The notes: generated by a model not told the origin, from the sequence alone. 6,374 bases of DNA from Nitrospira sp. (GCA_025361385.1 JANYAJ010000230.1:1-6374); one strand, 5' to 3'; positions 1-5,839 are shown, numbered from the stretch's first letter. Made by a program: numbers and translations.

Positions 1-1
1 G

Positions 2-1306
2 TTGGGCCGTCCCGACGACGGCACCGATCCCACGAGTTTTTTCAACGCGGAGTTTCTGGCCAATCTCAAGCCGGAAAAAGAATGGCGCCCCGGCCTGAGC
101 AAAGATGGGCTGATCGAAGAGATCGAGGGGAGGCTGAAAGATATTCCCGGCATCATCTTCAATTTTTCGCAGGTGATCCAGGACAATGTGGAAGAAGCCA
201 TGTCGGGGGTCAAGGGAGAGAACTCCATCAAACTCTTCGGGAACGATCTGAAGACGATGGAGGCCAAGGCCACCGAGATCGAGCATGTCATGCAGAAGGT
301 CAAAGGCGTGAAGGACCTGGGGATTTTCCGTCTCGTGGGACAACCCAATCTGTTGATCCAGGTTGATCGTGAGGCGAGCGCGCGTTATGGGCTGCAAGTG
401 TCGGATGTCAATGCCGTGGTCCAGGCCGCGGTCGGGGGGCAGGCGGTCACGCAGGTCTATGAAGGAGAGCGCCTATTCGATCTCGTGGTTCGTTTTCTCC
501 CGGAATTTCGACAGGATGTCGATGCGATCGGAAACATTCTGGTCAGTACGCCGGATGGGGCCCGTATTCCCTTGAAGCAAGTGGCATCCATTACGACGCA
601 GACCGGCGCCTTCATCATCTATCGCGAAAATAATGAGCGGTATATTCCGATCAAGTTCAGTGTCCGGGACCGCGACCTTCAGAGTACCGTGGAAGAGGCG
701 CAAGCCCTCCTGGCGAAAGAGGTGACGCTGCCCGAACGGTATCGGATGGAATGGGCGGGTCAATACGATCAGCTGAAAGAGGAACAGAAGCGATTGGCGA
801 TGGTGGTGCCGATTAGCTTGGTGATCATTTTATTTCTGTTGTACACCACGTTCGACTCGATCAAGAATGCGCTCCTGGTCTTGAGTACGGTCCCGTTTGC
901 GTTGATTGGTGGTGTGCTGTCCCTCGTCGCCACCCATACGAATTTTAGTATCTCTGCCGCGGTCGGAGTGATTTCGACGCTCGGGGTAGCCATCCTCGGC
1001 GGGGTCCTGTTGATCTCCCGCATCGAAGATTTTCGTCGCACGGGGTTGACCCTTCGGGAGGCCGTTCGGAAGGGCGCCGACGTGCAGATGCGACCGATTC
1101 TCATGGCGACCTTAGGTGCCGCGATTGGTTTGCTTCCGGCTGCGCTTGCAACCGGCATTGGGTCGCAGGCACAGAAACCGCTCGCACGAGTGGTGGTCGG
1201 AGGCATGCTGACAGCAGCCGTGCTGATTTTGGTGGTCTTGCCGGTGCTCTACGAAATTGTCCATCGGCGAAATGAGCACATTGGTGAAGAGGAGGAAAGG
1301 AAATGA
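2..1306 (+). CDS. Heavy-metal efflux RND pump (CzcA/CusA type), C-terminal part, cut by window edge
   Basis: Inner-membrane RND proton antiporter subunit that would export metal ions or a similar substrate through a tripartite envelope complex with an adaptor and an outer-membrane channel. Only about 434 residues are present. The family is normally just over 1,000, so the N-terminal half, including the proton-relay helices, lies to the left. The first codon is TTG read as Leu, not a true start. The visible part runs from the second periplasmic loop (DPTSFF...KEWRP, the PGIIFNFSQVIQ segment, SGVKG...KLFGNDL, all family-typical) into five membrane helices at about residues 266-283, 289-310, 317-340, 364-385 and 397-417. 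The NFSISAAVG and QKPLARVVVGG stretches match the HME-RND family. One helix reads GVAILGGVLL, where many CzcA proteins have Asn-Gly, so substrate cannot be named. The stop overlaps the next gene by 4 bases. Family call is firm; the metal is unknown. Confidence 0.93.
   Translation: MGRPDDGTDPTSFFNAEFLANLKPEKEWRPGLSKDGLIEEIEGRLKDIPGIIFNFSQVIQDNVEEAMSGVKGENSIKLFGNDLKTMEAKATEIEHVMQKVKGVKDLGIFRLVGQPNLLIQVDREASARYGLQVSDVNAVVQAAVGGQAVTQVYEGERLFDLVVRFLPEFRQDVDAIGNILVSTPDGARIPLKQVASITTQTGAFIIYRENNERYIPIKFSVRDRDLQSTVEEAQALLAKEVTLPERYRMEWAGQYDQLKEEQKRLAMVVPISLVIILFLLYTTFDSIKNALLVLSTVPFALIGGVLSLVATHTNFSISAAVGVISTLGVAILGGVLLISRIEDFRRTGLTLREAVRKGADVQMRPILMATLGAAIGLLPAALATGIGSQAQKPLARVVVGGMLTAAVLILVVLPVLYEIVHRRNEHIGEEEERK
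1291..1295 (+). promoter_or_regulatory. Shine-Dalgarno GGAGG for the HEAT-repeat gene
   Basis: GGAGG lies inside the last codons of the RND gene, 7 bases before the ATG at 1303. It selects that ATG over the in-frame ATG at 1309 and supports coupled translation through the ATGA overlap. Confidence 0.7.
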
Positions 1307-2106
1307 TCATGCAGCAACGGAAGGTATACTCCTGTGGAATCCTATTATTGACACTGTTCCTAGGAACGGTCCAACCCTTATGGGCAGAGCCCCTGGGAAA
1401 GGCCTGGATCATTCCGGTTCAGGTCCCTTACGAGGCGCCTCCAAAGGGACAGGACGTTCTGGCTGAGTCCGTTCCACAGAATACAAAACCGTTAACACCT
1501 GAAGAAGTCCAGCGTGCGGAAGCGCTCCTGCCATTGCTCGAGGGCAAGCAAGAGTTTTGGGCGATGGGAGAGTTCGTGCATCTCGGCGAGCCTGCCGTGC
1601 CGGTTCTGGTGAAGGGCCTGACCATGCCTGGCCCGCGGATTCGTTACAACGTGATTGAAACGATTTCGATGTTGAAGGCGGTCTCAGCGGTTCCTGCCCT
1701 CGTTGCCGCAGCCAAGGAGCCGAATGAGATCCCGCGGGTGCGCGAACATGCGTTGCGGGTGGCGGTGCGATTGGACGCGGCCAAAGCTGTGGAGGCGATT
1801 GAGGTGATGGCGAAGGATCAGAATTCGTCGATTCGGAAAGCGGCCGCCTTTGAGTCCCGCTATGTCAGGGAGAACGCTGTCGTCCCCATTCTGATCGGAA
1901 CGATCGGCGATGAGGAACGTTTCGTGGCCCTTTCGGCGGTGCAGTCGCTCTGGATTTTGACCAGACATGAAAGCGAGTTCCACGATTGGGAGACATCGTC
2001 CAAGCAAGACCGTCAAGAATGGACGGTCGAATGGTCGGAATGGTGGAACGGGCAAAAAGATACGTTCGAAATGCCGGACCCGAAGAGATCGACGCGTCCG
2101 CGCTAG
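1303..2106 (+). CDS. Exported HEAT-repeat protein, coupled to the RND pump
   Basis: Probable periplasmic helical-repeat scaffold of 267 residues. The N-terminus is a clear Sec signal: basic start (residues 1-7), hydrophobic core (about 12-26), and likely cleavage after WA at residue 28. The Cys at 11 is not in a lipobox. A proline-rich linker (about 38-64) follows. Roughly four to five HEAT/PBS-lyase-type helical pairs occupy about 72-222, with typical AVPVLVKGL, AVPALVAAA, SIRKAAAFES and AVVPILIGTI segments. The tail is Trp-rich (W229, W240, W244, W247, W248), a pattern I recall from other exported HEAT proteins. The gene starts on the ATGA that ends the pump gene, with GGAGG seven bases upstream, so the two are co-translated and probably work together, perhaps in assembly or regulation of the efflux complex. 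That role is inference: no catalytic or metal-binding motif is visible. Confidence 0.85.
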   Translation: MIMQQRKVYSCGILLLTLFLGTVQPLWAEPLGKAWIIPVQVPYEAPPKGQDVLAESVPQNTKPLTPEEVQRAEALLPLLEGKQEFWAMGEFVHLGEPAVPVLVKGLTMPGPRIRYNVIETISMLKAVSAVPALVAAAKEPNEIPRVREHALRVAVRLDAAKAVEAIEVMAKDQNSSIRKAAAFESRYVRENAVVPILIGTIGDEERFVALSAVQSLWILTRHESEFHDWETSSKQDRQEWTVEWSEWWNGQKDTFEMPDPKRSTRPR

Positions 2107-2122
2107 TTGAGCGTCATTCAAA

Positions 2123-2170
2123 GTTCGAGGTTCGAGGTTCAGGAAACCTCGAACCGTGAACGTCGAACCC
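2123..2170 (+). repeat. GTTCGAG heptamer repeat forming a hairpin; possible terminator
   Basis: GTTCGAG occurs twice head to tail (2123-2129, 2130-2136), followed by a decayed GTTCAG. The arm GGTTCGAGGTT (2129-2139) pairs perfectly over 11 bases with AACCTCGAACC (2145-2155) around a 5-base loop. A further inverted copy, GTCGAACC, follows at 2162-2169. It sits 16 bases after the HEAT-repeat stop and is followed by a pyrimidine-rich run (2168-2183) rather than a clean T-tract. It may therefore terminate or protect the transcript end, but it is not a textbook terminator. The modular heptamers suggest a dispersed intergenic repeat. Confidence 0.7.
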
Positions 2171-2196
2171 TCCTTTCTTCTCTCGCGGCCTCCGCC

Positions 2197-2212
2197 TTGC
2201 GAGGCTGAAAAA
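2197..2212. repeat. Apparent fragment of the intergenic palindrome found at 4566-4690
   Basis: GAGGCTGAAAAA (2201-2212) is identical to 4570-4581, the left arm of the long palindrome. With the preceding TTGC, it matches the reverse complement of that palindrome's right end (TTGCAAGAGGCTCAAAAA) apart from two missing bases and one mismatch. It looks like a solo end or decayed copy. It overlaps the proposed -35 element of the def promoter. Chance similarity is possible. Confidence 0.4.
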
Positions 2213-2226
2213 CCCTGTGTTATATT
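2197..2226 (+). promoter_or_regulatory. Putative sigma-70 promoter for def and the ABC exporter
   Basis: TTGCGA (2197-2202, 4 of 6 to consensus), an 18-base spacer, then TATATT (2221-2226, 5 of 6), preceded by TG at 2218-2219, an extended -10. This would start transcription near 2233, giving a leader of about 50 bases before def. No other promoter is obvious between the HEAT-repeat gene and def. Confidence 0.5.
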
Positions 2227-2281
2227 TTCTGAGACCGCACGCTCCTCTCATGACGTGCTAGAAGGATTGTAGGTACGCTCC

Positions 2282-2818
2282 ATGGCCATTCTTCCGATTG
2301 CAAAGCTCGGTAATCCCATCCTCCGTCAAATCGCGGCGAAGATAGATCCTCGCGACATTCGCACGAAAGAGCTGCAGCGTTTCATCGACGATCTGTTTGA
2401 AACCATGTTGGATGAGCCTGGTATCGGGTTGGCCTCGCCCCAAGTGTCTCGCTCGATCCAACTGGTGGTGCTGGGTTGTGAGGGCGAGGGGGAGGACAGT
2501 TTTCCCAATACCGTGCTCATCAATCCCAAGATCGTGTTCTATGGTCCGCAGCAAGAGGAGAATTGGGAAGGCTGTCTGAGTGTCGACGGGTTGCGCGGCA
2601 AGGTGACGCGCCCGGCTGTGGTGCGAGTTCAAGCGCTGGATCGTGATGGCAAATCTATCGATATCGAAGCGACCGGTCTCTATGCGGTCTGTATCCAGCA
2701 TGAGATGGATCACCTGATCGGCAAACTGTTCGTGGACCGGATGACCGATATGTCGACGCTCACGCAACTCGCCGAGTTCAGTCGCTATTGGCAAAAAGAA
2801 ACGACCCCGGTCATTTAA
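2282..2818 (+). CDS. def: Peptide deformylase
   Basis: Cytoplasmic metallo-hydrolase that removes the formyl group from the initiator Met of new proteins. At 178 residues it has normal length. All three family motifs are present: GIGLASPQ (47-54, catalytic Gln54), EGCLS (96-100, metal ligand Cys98) and QHEMDHL (139-145, ligands His140 and His144, catalytic Glu141), followed by LFVDR. Small departures are Ser52, where the first motif usually has Ala, and Asp102, where Pro is common after CLSV. The active site is complete, so I expect activity. The start is firm: an in-frame TAG lies four codons upstream and no other ATG intervenes. The ribosome site is weak (GAAGGA at 2261-2266 is distant, AGG at 2271-2273 is short). 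There is no fmt gene beside it; an ABC exporter follows after 23 bases, probably in one operon. Confidence 0.95.
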   Translation: MAILPIAKLGNPILRQIAAKIDPRDIRTKELQRFIDDLFETMLDEPGIGLASPQVSRSIQLVVLGCEGEGEDSFPNTVLINPKIVFYGPQQEENWEGCLSVDGLRGKVTRPAVVRVQALDRDGKSIDIEATGLYAVCIQHEMDHLIGKLFVDRMTDMSTLTQLAEFSRYWQKETTPVI

Positions 2819-2841
2819 CCCGCCGTGAATAGACCGTCCTT

Positions 2842-4566
2842 GTGAAAACCCTCCTTCGCGTGCTCCAGTACCTGAGTCCGCACCGTGCCATGGTGGTCGG
2901 CACCTTTCTGTTCGCCGGGTTAGCCACCGCCTTCGAGTTGGTGCCGCCGTGGCTCATCAAAGTGATCATCGACGACGTGATTCAGGCAGGGAAAGTCCAG
3001 CTCCTGGCATGGGTGTTTCTCGCGCTCTGCGCCGCCTATGTGCTGCGGAATTTTTGCGGATCAATGCGCATCAGGATGAATAACGGACTGGAACAGCAGG
3101 TCGTCCATGACCTGCACGTCCAGGTGTTTTCCGCCCTTCAACGACTCTCGATCAGCTTCTACGAAAATCGCCCGACGGGCGAGATCATGTCACGGGTCTT
3201 GAATGATACCGAGCATATGCAGCGCATCTTCGTCGACGGCCTCGAAGAGATCATTACGGCAGGATTGACGCTGATCGGGATCATGATTGTGCTGTTCATG
3301 CTCAACTGGAAGCTCGCTTTGCTGGCGCTTGTACCGGTCCCTCTCTTGATAGTGGGTGCGGCCCTGTTTACCAAGCGTGTCCATGGGCATTATCGCGTCA
3401 TTCGAAAGGGGGCCGCCGAATTGAACGCCCTCTTGCAGGACGTGCTGGCCGGTATCCGGGAGACGATGGGGTTCAATCGTCAGCCGTACGAGCAGGAGCG
3501 ATTCGATCGGAAGAGCGATCGCTGCCGGCAAGATACGTTAAAGGCCATGTATCTCTGGTCCTTCTATTCCCCGGGCATGATGCTGATCGGGAGTCTTGGC
3601 GGGGCGATGGTGCTCTGGTTCGGCACAGCGGAAGTGCTCCAGCATCGGCTGTCCGTGGGCGAGCTGGTGATGTTCACTTCGTATTTGGCGCTCTTCTATG
3701 TCCCGATCAATCAGATTCACTCGGTGAACCACATGTTGCAACATGCGTTGGCTGCAAGTGAGCGGGTGTTCGAAGTCCTCGACCTCGTGCCGGATGTCAG
3801 GGATCGGCCTGACGCGAAAATCCCGGTCCCCCGGGTCCGAGGGGACGTCGCGTTTCATGGCGTTGGGTTTCATTATCGACTCGATTCGCCGATTTTGCAT
3901 GACGTAACCATATCCGTCCGTGCGGGAGAGCGAGTTGCCCTGGTCGGTCCAAGCGGCGCGGGCAAGAGCACGACTCTCAAATTATTGATGCGGTTTTACG
4001 ATGTGACAGAGGGCGCCATCACTATCGATGGGTACGATATCCGCGATCTGCCCCTCGCGTTTCTTCGCAGCCAGATCGGGCTAGTTCAGCAAGAGCCGTT
4101 CCTGTTCAACGGCACCGTGAGAGAGAACATCCTCTATGGTGATCTGTCAGCAAGGCAGGAAGAGGTTGAGGCGGCGGCGAAGGTCGCTCGCGCCCATGAC
4201 TTCATCATGGCGCTTCCTGAAGGCTACGATACCTGGATTGGAGAGCGAGGCGTCAAACTATCAGTCGGGCAGCGGCAACGTGTGTCGATCGCCCGTGTGA
4301 TTCTAAAAGATCCCCCGATCGTCATGTTCGATGAGGCCACGTCCAATATCGATACGGAGACTGAGGTCAAAATTCGCGAGGCGCTGGACGATCTCACGAA
4401 GGGGCGGACGACGATCATCATTGCCCACCGCCTCTCGACGATTCACGGCGTGGACCGGATCATTGTCGTCGATCACGGTCGCGTCGTCGAAGACGGCACA
4501 CACGAGACGTTAATCGGGCAGGGAGGCGTGTATACGCGCCTCTATGACGCTCAGTTTCAGGTGTAG
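2842..4566 (+). CDS. ABC exporter, fused membrane and ATPase domains (MsbA-like)
   Basis: Homodimeric inner-membrane ABC exporter half-unit of 574 residues. Six helices lie at about 17-40, 53-70, 136-154, 156-176, 241-262 and 271-292, ahead of an ATPase domain. Visible motifs: A-loop Tyr345, Walker A GPSGAGKST (369-377, Lys375), Q-loop Gln417, signature LSVGQ (473-477), Walker B IVMFDE (493-498, catalytic Glu498), D-loop SNID (501-504) and switch His529. All catalytic residues are intact. The signature has Val in place of the usual second Gly of LSGGQ, a variant known in exporters. The start is GTG at 2842: an in-frame TAG lies 12 bases upstream, and MKTLLRVLQYLSPHR is a typical family N-terminus. 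No strong ribosome site is seen, so coupling to def is likely. Lipid A or another hydrophobic substrate is plausible, but substrate cannot be read from sequence. Confidence 0.93.
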   Translation: MKTLLRVLQYLSPHRAMVVGTFLFAGLATAFELVPPWLIKVIIDDVIQAGKVQLLAWVFLALCAAYVLRNFCGSMRIRMNNGLEQQVVHDLHVQVFSALQRLSISFYENRPTGEIMSRVLNDTEHMQRIFVDGLEEIITAGLTLIGIMIVLFMLNWKLALLALVPVPLLIVGAALFTKRVHGHYRVIRKGAAELNALLQDVLAGIRETMGFNRQPYEQERFDRKSDRCRQDTLKAMYLWSFYSPGMMLIGSLGGAMVLWFGTAEVLQHRLSVGELVMFTSYLALFYVPINQIHSVNHMLQHALAASERVFEVLDLVPDVRDRPDAKIPVPRVRGDVAFHGVGFHYRLDSPILHDVTISVRAGERVALVGPSGAGKSTTLKLLMRFYDVTEGAITIDGYDIRDLPLAFLRSQIGLVQQEPFLFNGTVRENILYGDLSARQEEVEAAAKVARAHDFIMALPEGYDTWIGERGVKLSVGQRQRVSIARVILKDPPIVMFDEATSNIDTETEVKIREALDDLTKGRTTIIIAHRLSTIHGVDRIIVVDHGRVVEDGTHETLIGQGGVYTRLYDAQFQV

Positions 4567-4690
4567 CAGGAGGCTGAAAAAGGTCGCCGGCGTCGTTCTC
4601 GCATCGTTCAGATCCTCCACGTGCTACAAGGGTACGCCTCGGCTCTTTACTCGCTGCGGCCTAGCTGGACGACATTTTTGAGCCTCTTGC
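4566..4690. repeat. Long imperfect intergenic palindrome with A5/T5 tracts; possible bidirectional terminator
   Basis: The 21-base arms 4566-4586 and 4670-4690 match at 18 of 21 positions, and one of the three mismatches becomes a G-U pair in RNA. They are separated by 83 bases that contain weaker pairing, with a small tip stem around CGTG (4620-4623) and TACG (4633-4636). The left arm carries GAGGCTGAAAAAGG and the right arm CATTTTTGAGCCTC, so either strand gives a stem ending in a U-run. It starts on the last base of the ABC exporter's stop codon. The form resembles intergenic repeats I recall from Nitrospira genomes; copy number cannot be judged here. Termination or mRNA 3'-end protection is the likely effect. 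Confidence 0.75.
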
Positions 4691-4788
4691 AAAGTTGTGT
4701 CCTGGTACCCATAAGCTTGTGAGTCATCGAATGTGGGCCAGGCGAGATGATTTTCACCACTCCGGCTTGGGAAGAGACTGAGTGGCCG

Positions 4789-4818
4789 TTGCGGATGGAA
4801 CCGGTCCGCCAGTATACT
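4789..4818 (+). promoter_or_regulatory. Putative sigma-70 promoter for the small Cys proteins
   Basis: TTGCGG (4789-4794) and TATACT (4813-4818, 5 of 6 to consensus) are spaced by 18 bases, the same geometry and similar -35 as the def promoter. The start site would be near 4825, giving a leader of about 20 bases. The stretch 4691-4788, between the palindrome and this promoter, shows no gene, only a 6-base inverted repeat (4757-4762 with 4780-4785). Confidence 0.5.
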
Positions 4819-4832
4819 GAGCCTCACTTGAT

Positions 4833-4836
4833 GGAG
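4833..4836 (+). promoter_or_regulatory. Shine-Dalgarno GGAG for the 64-residue protein
   Basis: GGAG lies 9 bases before the ATG at 4846. Together with the in-frame TGA at 4840-4842, it fixes this start. Confidence 0.65.
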
Positions 4837-4845
4837 AATTGACTG

Positions 4846-5040
4846 ATGGTGCTGATTTACGAAAGCGATCCCCTGGATGACGAAGACGCGCGCGGACGCT
4901 TCTATCATGTCTGCCGCGGGAAAATTATTAAAACGGAAATTCAACTGCCAGCCGGTGAGTCCGTGTACGAATGTCCGGTGTGCGAAATCGATCTCGAAGC
5001 CGAAGACTTTTGGCTCGCGAGGCAGAAAGGGTCGGTGTAG
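4846..5040 (+). CDS. Small acidic protein with Cys knuckle (hypothetical)
   Basis: A 64-residue cytoplasmic protein that I do not recognise. It is acidic at the N-terminus (about residues 6-15) and contains HVC (His21, Cys23) and CPVC (Cys43-x2-Cys46), which could together hold one zinc ion in a rubredoxin- or zinc-ribbon-like fold. The predicted strand content around RGKIIKTEIQL and the short length fit such a fold. It has its own promoter (4789-4818), a good GGAG site, and an in-frame stop just before the ATG, so the start is secure. It is followed in the same frame, after TAG and two codons, by another small Cys protein. No function can be assigned. A translation or redox accessory role would be guesswork. 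Confidence 0.75.
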   Translation: MVLIYESDPLDDEDARGRFYHVCRGKIIKTEIQLPAGESVYECPVCEIDLEAEDFWLARQKGSV

Positions 5041-5046
5041 AACAGC

Positions 5047-5256
5047 ATGGCCGGAAGCGCAGGACGAAAAACCGTATCCGTATCTCGCGGGTTGATGATG
5101 CTCTGCGATACCTGTTATGACCAGGTCATGGAAGAGAAGTTACCCGACGCCAGGAATTTTATTGCAGACCACGGGGCGCTCTTCGATACGATCTGCCTCG
5201 GGTGCACCGATATCAACCGGCCACTGATTGACGATATGCTCGGCAGCTCAGAGTGA
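5047..5256 (+). CDS. Small CxxC-CxxC zinc-knuckle protein (hypothetical)
   Basis: A 69-residue protein with two CxxC pairs, CDTC (Cys20, Cys23) and CLGC (Cys50, Cys53), 26 residues apart, a typical spacing for a four-Cys zinc site. The core runs from about residue 17 to the end. The first 16 residues (basic, Ser/Gly-rich) look unlike a conserved domain. The start is uncertain: ATG 5047 has no clear ribosome site, and ATG 5095 or 5098 would give a 53- or 52-residue protein beginning right at the first knuckle. It lies in the same frame as the upstream gene, separated by TAG-AAC-AGC, so translation probably depends on reinitiation, unless the two were once one gene. There is no close homologue I can name. 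A zinc-binding role is inferred only from the Cys pattern. Confidence 0.7.
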   Translation: MAGSAGRKTVSVSRGLMMLCDTCYDQVMEEKLPDARNFIADHGALFDTICLGCTDINRPLIDDMLGSSE

Positions 5257-5342
5257 GAATGTGAGAAAATCTCTCCAGCAGCCATCGCGCCTCGTTCGGA
5301 CCATCAACATACTCAAATAGACAATTTTCCTTGGTATGAGAG

Positions 5343-5372
5343 TGATATTCCGGCCTGATTGAATATCAGGCC
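5343..5372. repeat. Two mutually exclusive perfect hairpins
   Basis: TGATATTC (5343-5350) pairs with GAATATCA (5361-5368) around 10 bases. Alternatively, GGCCTGAT (5352-5359) pairs with ATCAGGCC (5365-5372) around 5 bases. Both are perfect 8-base stems and share 5365-5368, so only one can form at a time. No T-tract follows on either strand. The gap 5257-5342 before it shows no gene or clear signal. Confidence 0.6.
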
Positions 5373-5412
5373 ATGTCTATAGATGCAGCGGTTCAGGCAC
5401 AGGTATTGTCCG

Positions 5413-5466
5413 TGACGTCAGGCTCTGACTGATGCGAGAATGCCACTGGAGAGATTGTCGCATCAG
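5413..5466. repeat. Inverted repeats downstream of arsC; possible 3' hairpin
   Basis: CTGATGCGA (5429-5437) pairs perfectly with TCGCATCAG (5458-5466) over 9 bases around a 20-base loop, 4 bases beyond the arsC stop on the minus strand. Next to it lie the 8-base palindrome TGACGTCA (5413-5420) and a small hairpin GTCAG/CTGAC (5417-5421, 5425-5429). This may end or protect the arsC transcript, but no U-run follows, so an intrinsic terminator is not supported. Confidence 0.5.
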
Positions 5467-5470
5467 CCTG

Positions 5471-5821
5471 CTATAGCAATTCTTGTATCGACTCCGCCGG
5501 TCTGGCCAAGATCACCGTCTCGCCTTTCTCGACAATCGGACGCTGAATGAGATCAGGATGGGCGATCATCAGGTCGAGCCATTCATCGTCTGACAGATTT
5601 TTTTTGGCCAAACCCAGTTCTTTGTAGATCTCCTCTTTGGTCCGCAAGACATCTTTGGGCGTGAGCCCCGCCTTCTTTAAGAGGCTCTTGAGTAGCGCCT
5701 TCGTGAAGGGTTTCTCGTAGTAGTTGATGGCTGTATAGGGCTTGCCGCTCTCTTTTAACAACTGCACCGCCTGACGGCAGGTGCTGCAGGTAGGTTTCTG
5801 ATATATCGTTACCTCAGCCAT
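5471..5821 (-). CDS. arsC: ArsC-family (glutaredoxin-type) arsenate reductase or Spx-like thiol protein
   Basis: A 116-residue thioredoxin-fold cytoplasmic protein of the ArsC/Spx family. The active site reads KPTCSTCR, with Cys12 in the position of the catalytic Cys of plasmid R773 ArsC. Arg60 (VLRTKEE), Arg94 (IQRPIV) and Arg107 (LARPAE) coincide with the three Arg that hold arsenate in that enzyme. This favours arsenate reduction by glutaredoxin and glutathione or a similar thiol. The second Cys (Cys15) makes a CxxC pair, as in Spx-type regulators, and could form an internal disulfide, so a purely redox or regulatory role is possible. The length is shorter than R773 ArsC (about 140) but normal for YfgD-like members. 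The start is firm: AAGGAG lies 6 bases before ATG. No arsR, arsB or acr3 gene is near, so it is not part of a visible ars operon. Confidence 0.85.
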   Translation of the reverse strand: MAEVTIYQKPTCSTCRQAVQLLKESGKPYTAINYYEKPFTKALLKSLLKKAGLTPKDVLRTKEEIYKELGLAKKNLSDDEWLDLMIAHPDLIQRPIVEKGETVILARPAESIQELL

Positions 5822-5827
5822 GCTACA

Positions 5828-5833
5828 CTCCTT
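5828..5833 (-). promoter_or_regulatory. Shine-Dalgarno AAGGAG for arsC
   Basis: On the minus strand AAGGAG precedes the ATG by 6 bases. It is the strongest ribosome site in the window and fixes the arsC start. Confidence 0.75.
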
Positions 5834-5839
5834 GTTCCA

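Noticed and set aside
769..1206. Minus-strand open frame of 145 codons inside the RND gene
   Set aside because: It lies entirely opposite well-conserved transmembrane helices of the pump and encodes a low-quality Arg/Ser/Thr-rich sequence.
2123..2170. CRISPR-like short repeats
   Set aside because: The units are 7 bases, adjacent or inverted, with no spacers and no cas genes.
2258..2794. Long minus-strand open frame of 178 codons opposite def
   Set aside because: It is antisense to a complete deformylase with all active-site motifs, its protein is a His/Arg/Gln-rich composition typical of an antisense shadow, and it has no recognisable domain.
4846..5256. Calling the two Cys proteins one pseudogene broken by a nonsense codon
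   Set aside because: Each part is a plausible stand-alone small protein with its own Cys motif, and no fused homologue can be checked here, so they are kept as two genes with the alternative noted.
5373..5432. 19-codon open frame starting with ATG in the convergent gap, considered as a small peptide gene
   Set aside because: There is no ribosome-binding site, the start sits next to a hairpin arm, and the end overlaps another inverted repeat; nothing beyond chance supports it.
5429..5466. Rho-independent terminator for arsC
   Set aside because: The 9-base stem is real, but the loop is 20 bases and no U-tract follows on the minus strand, so I list it only as an inverted repeat.
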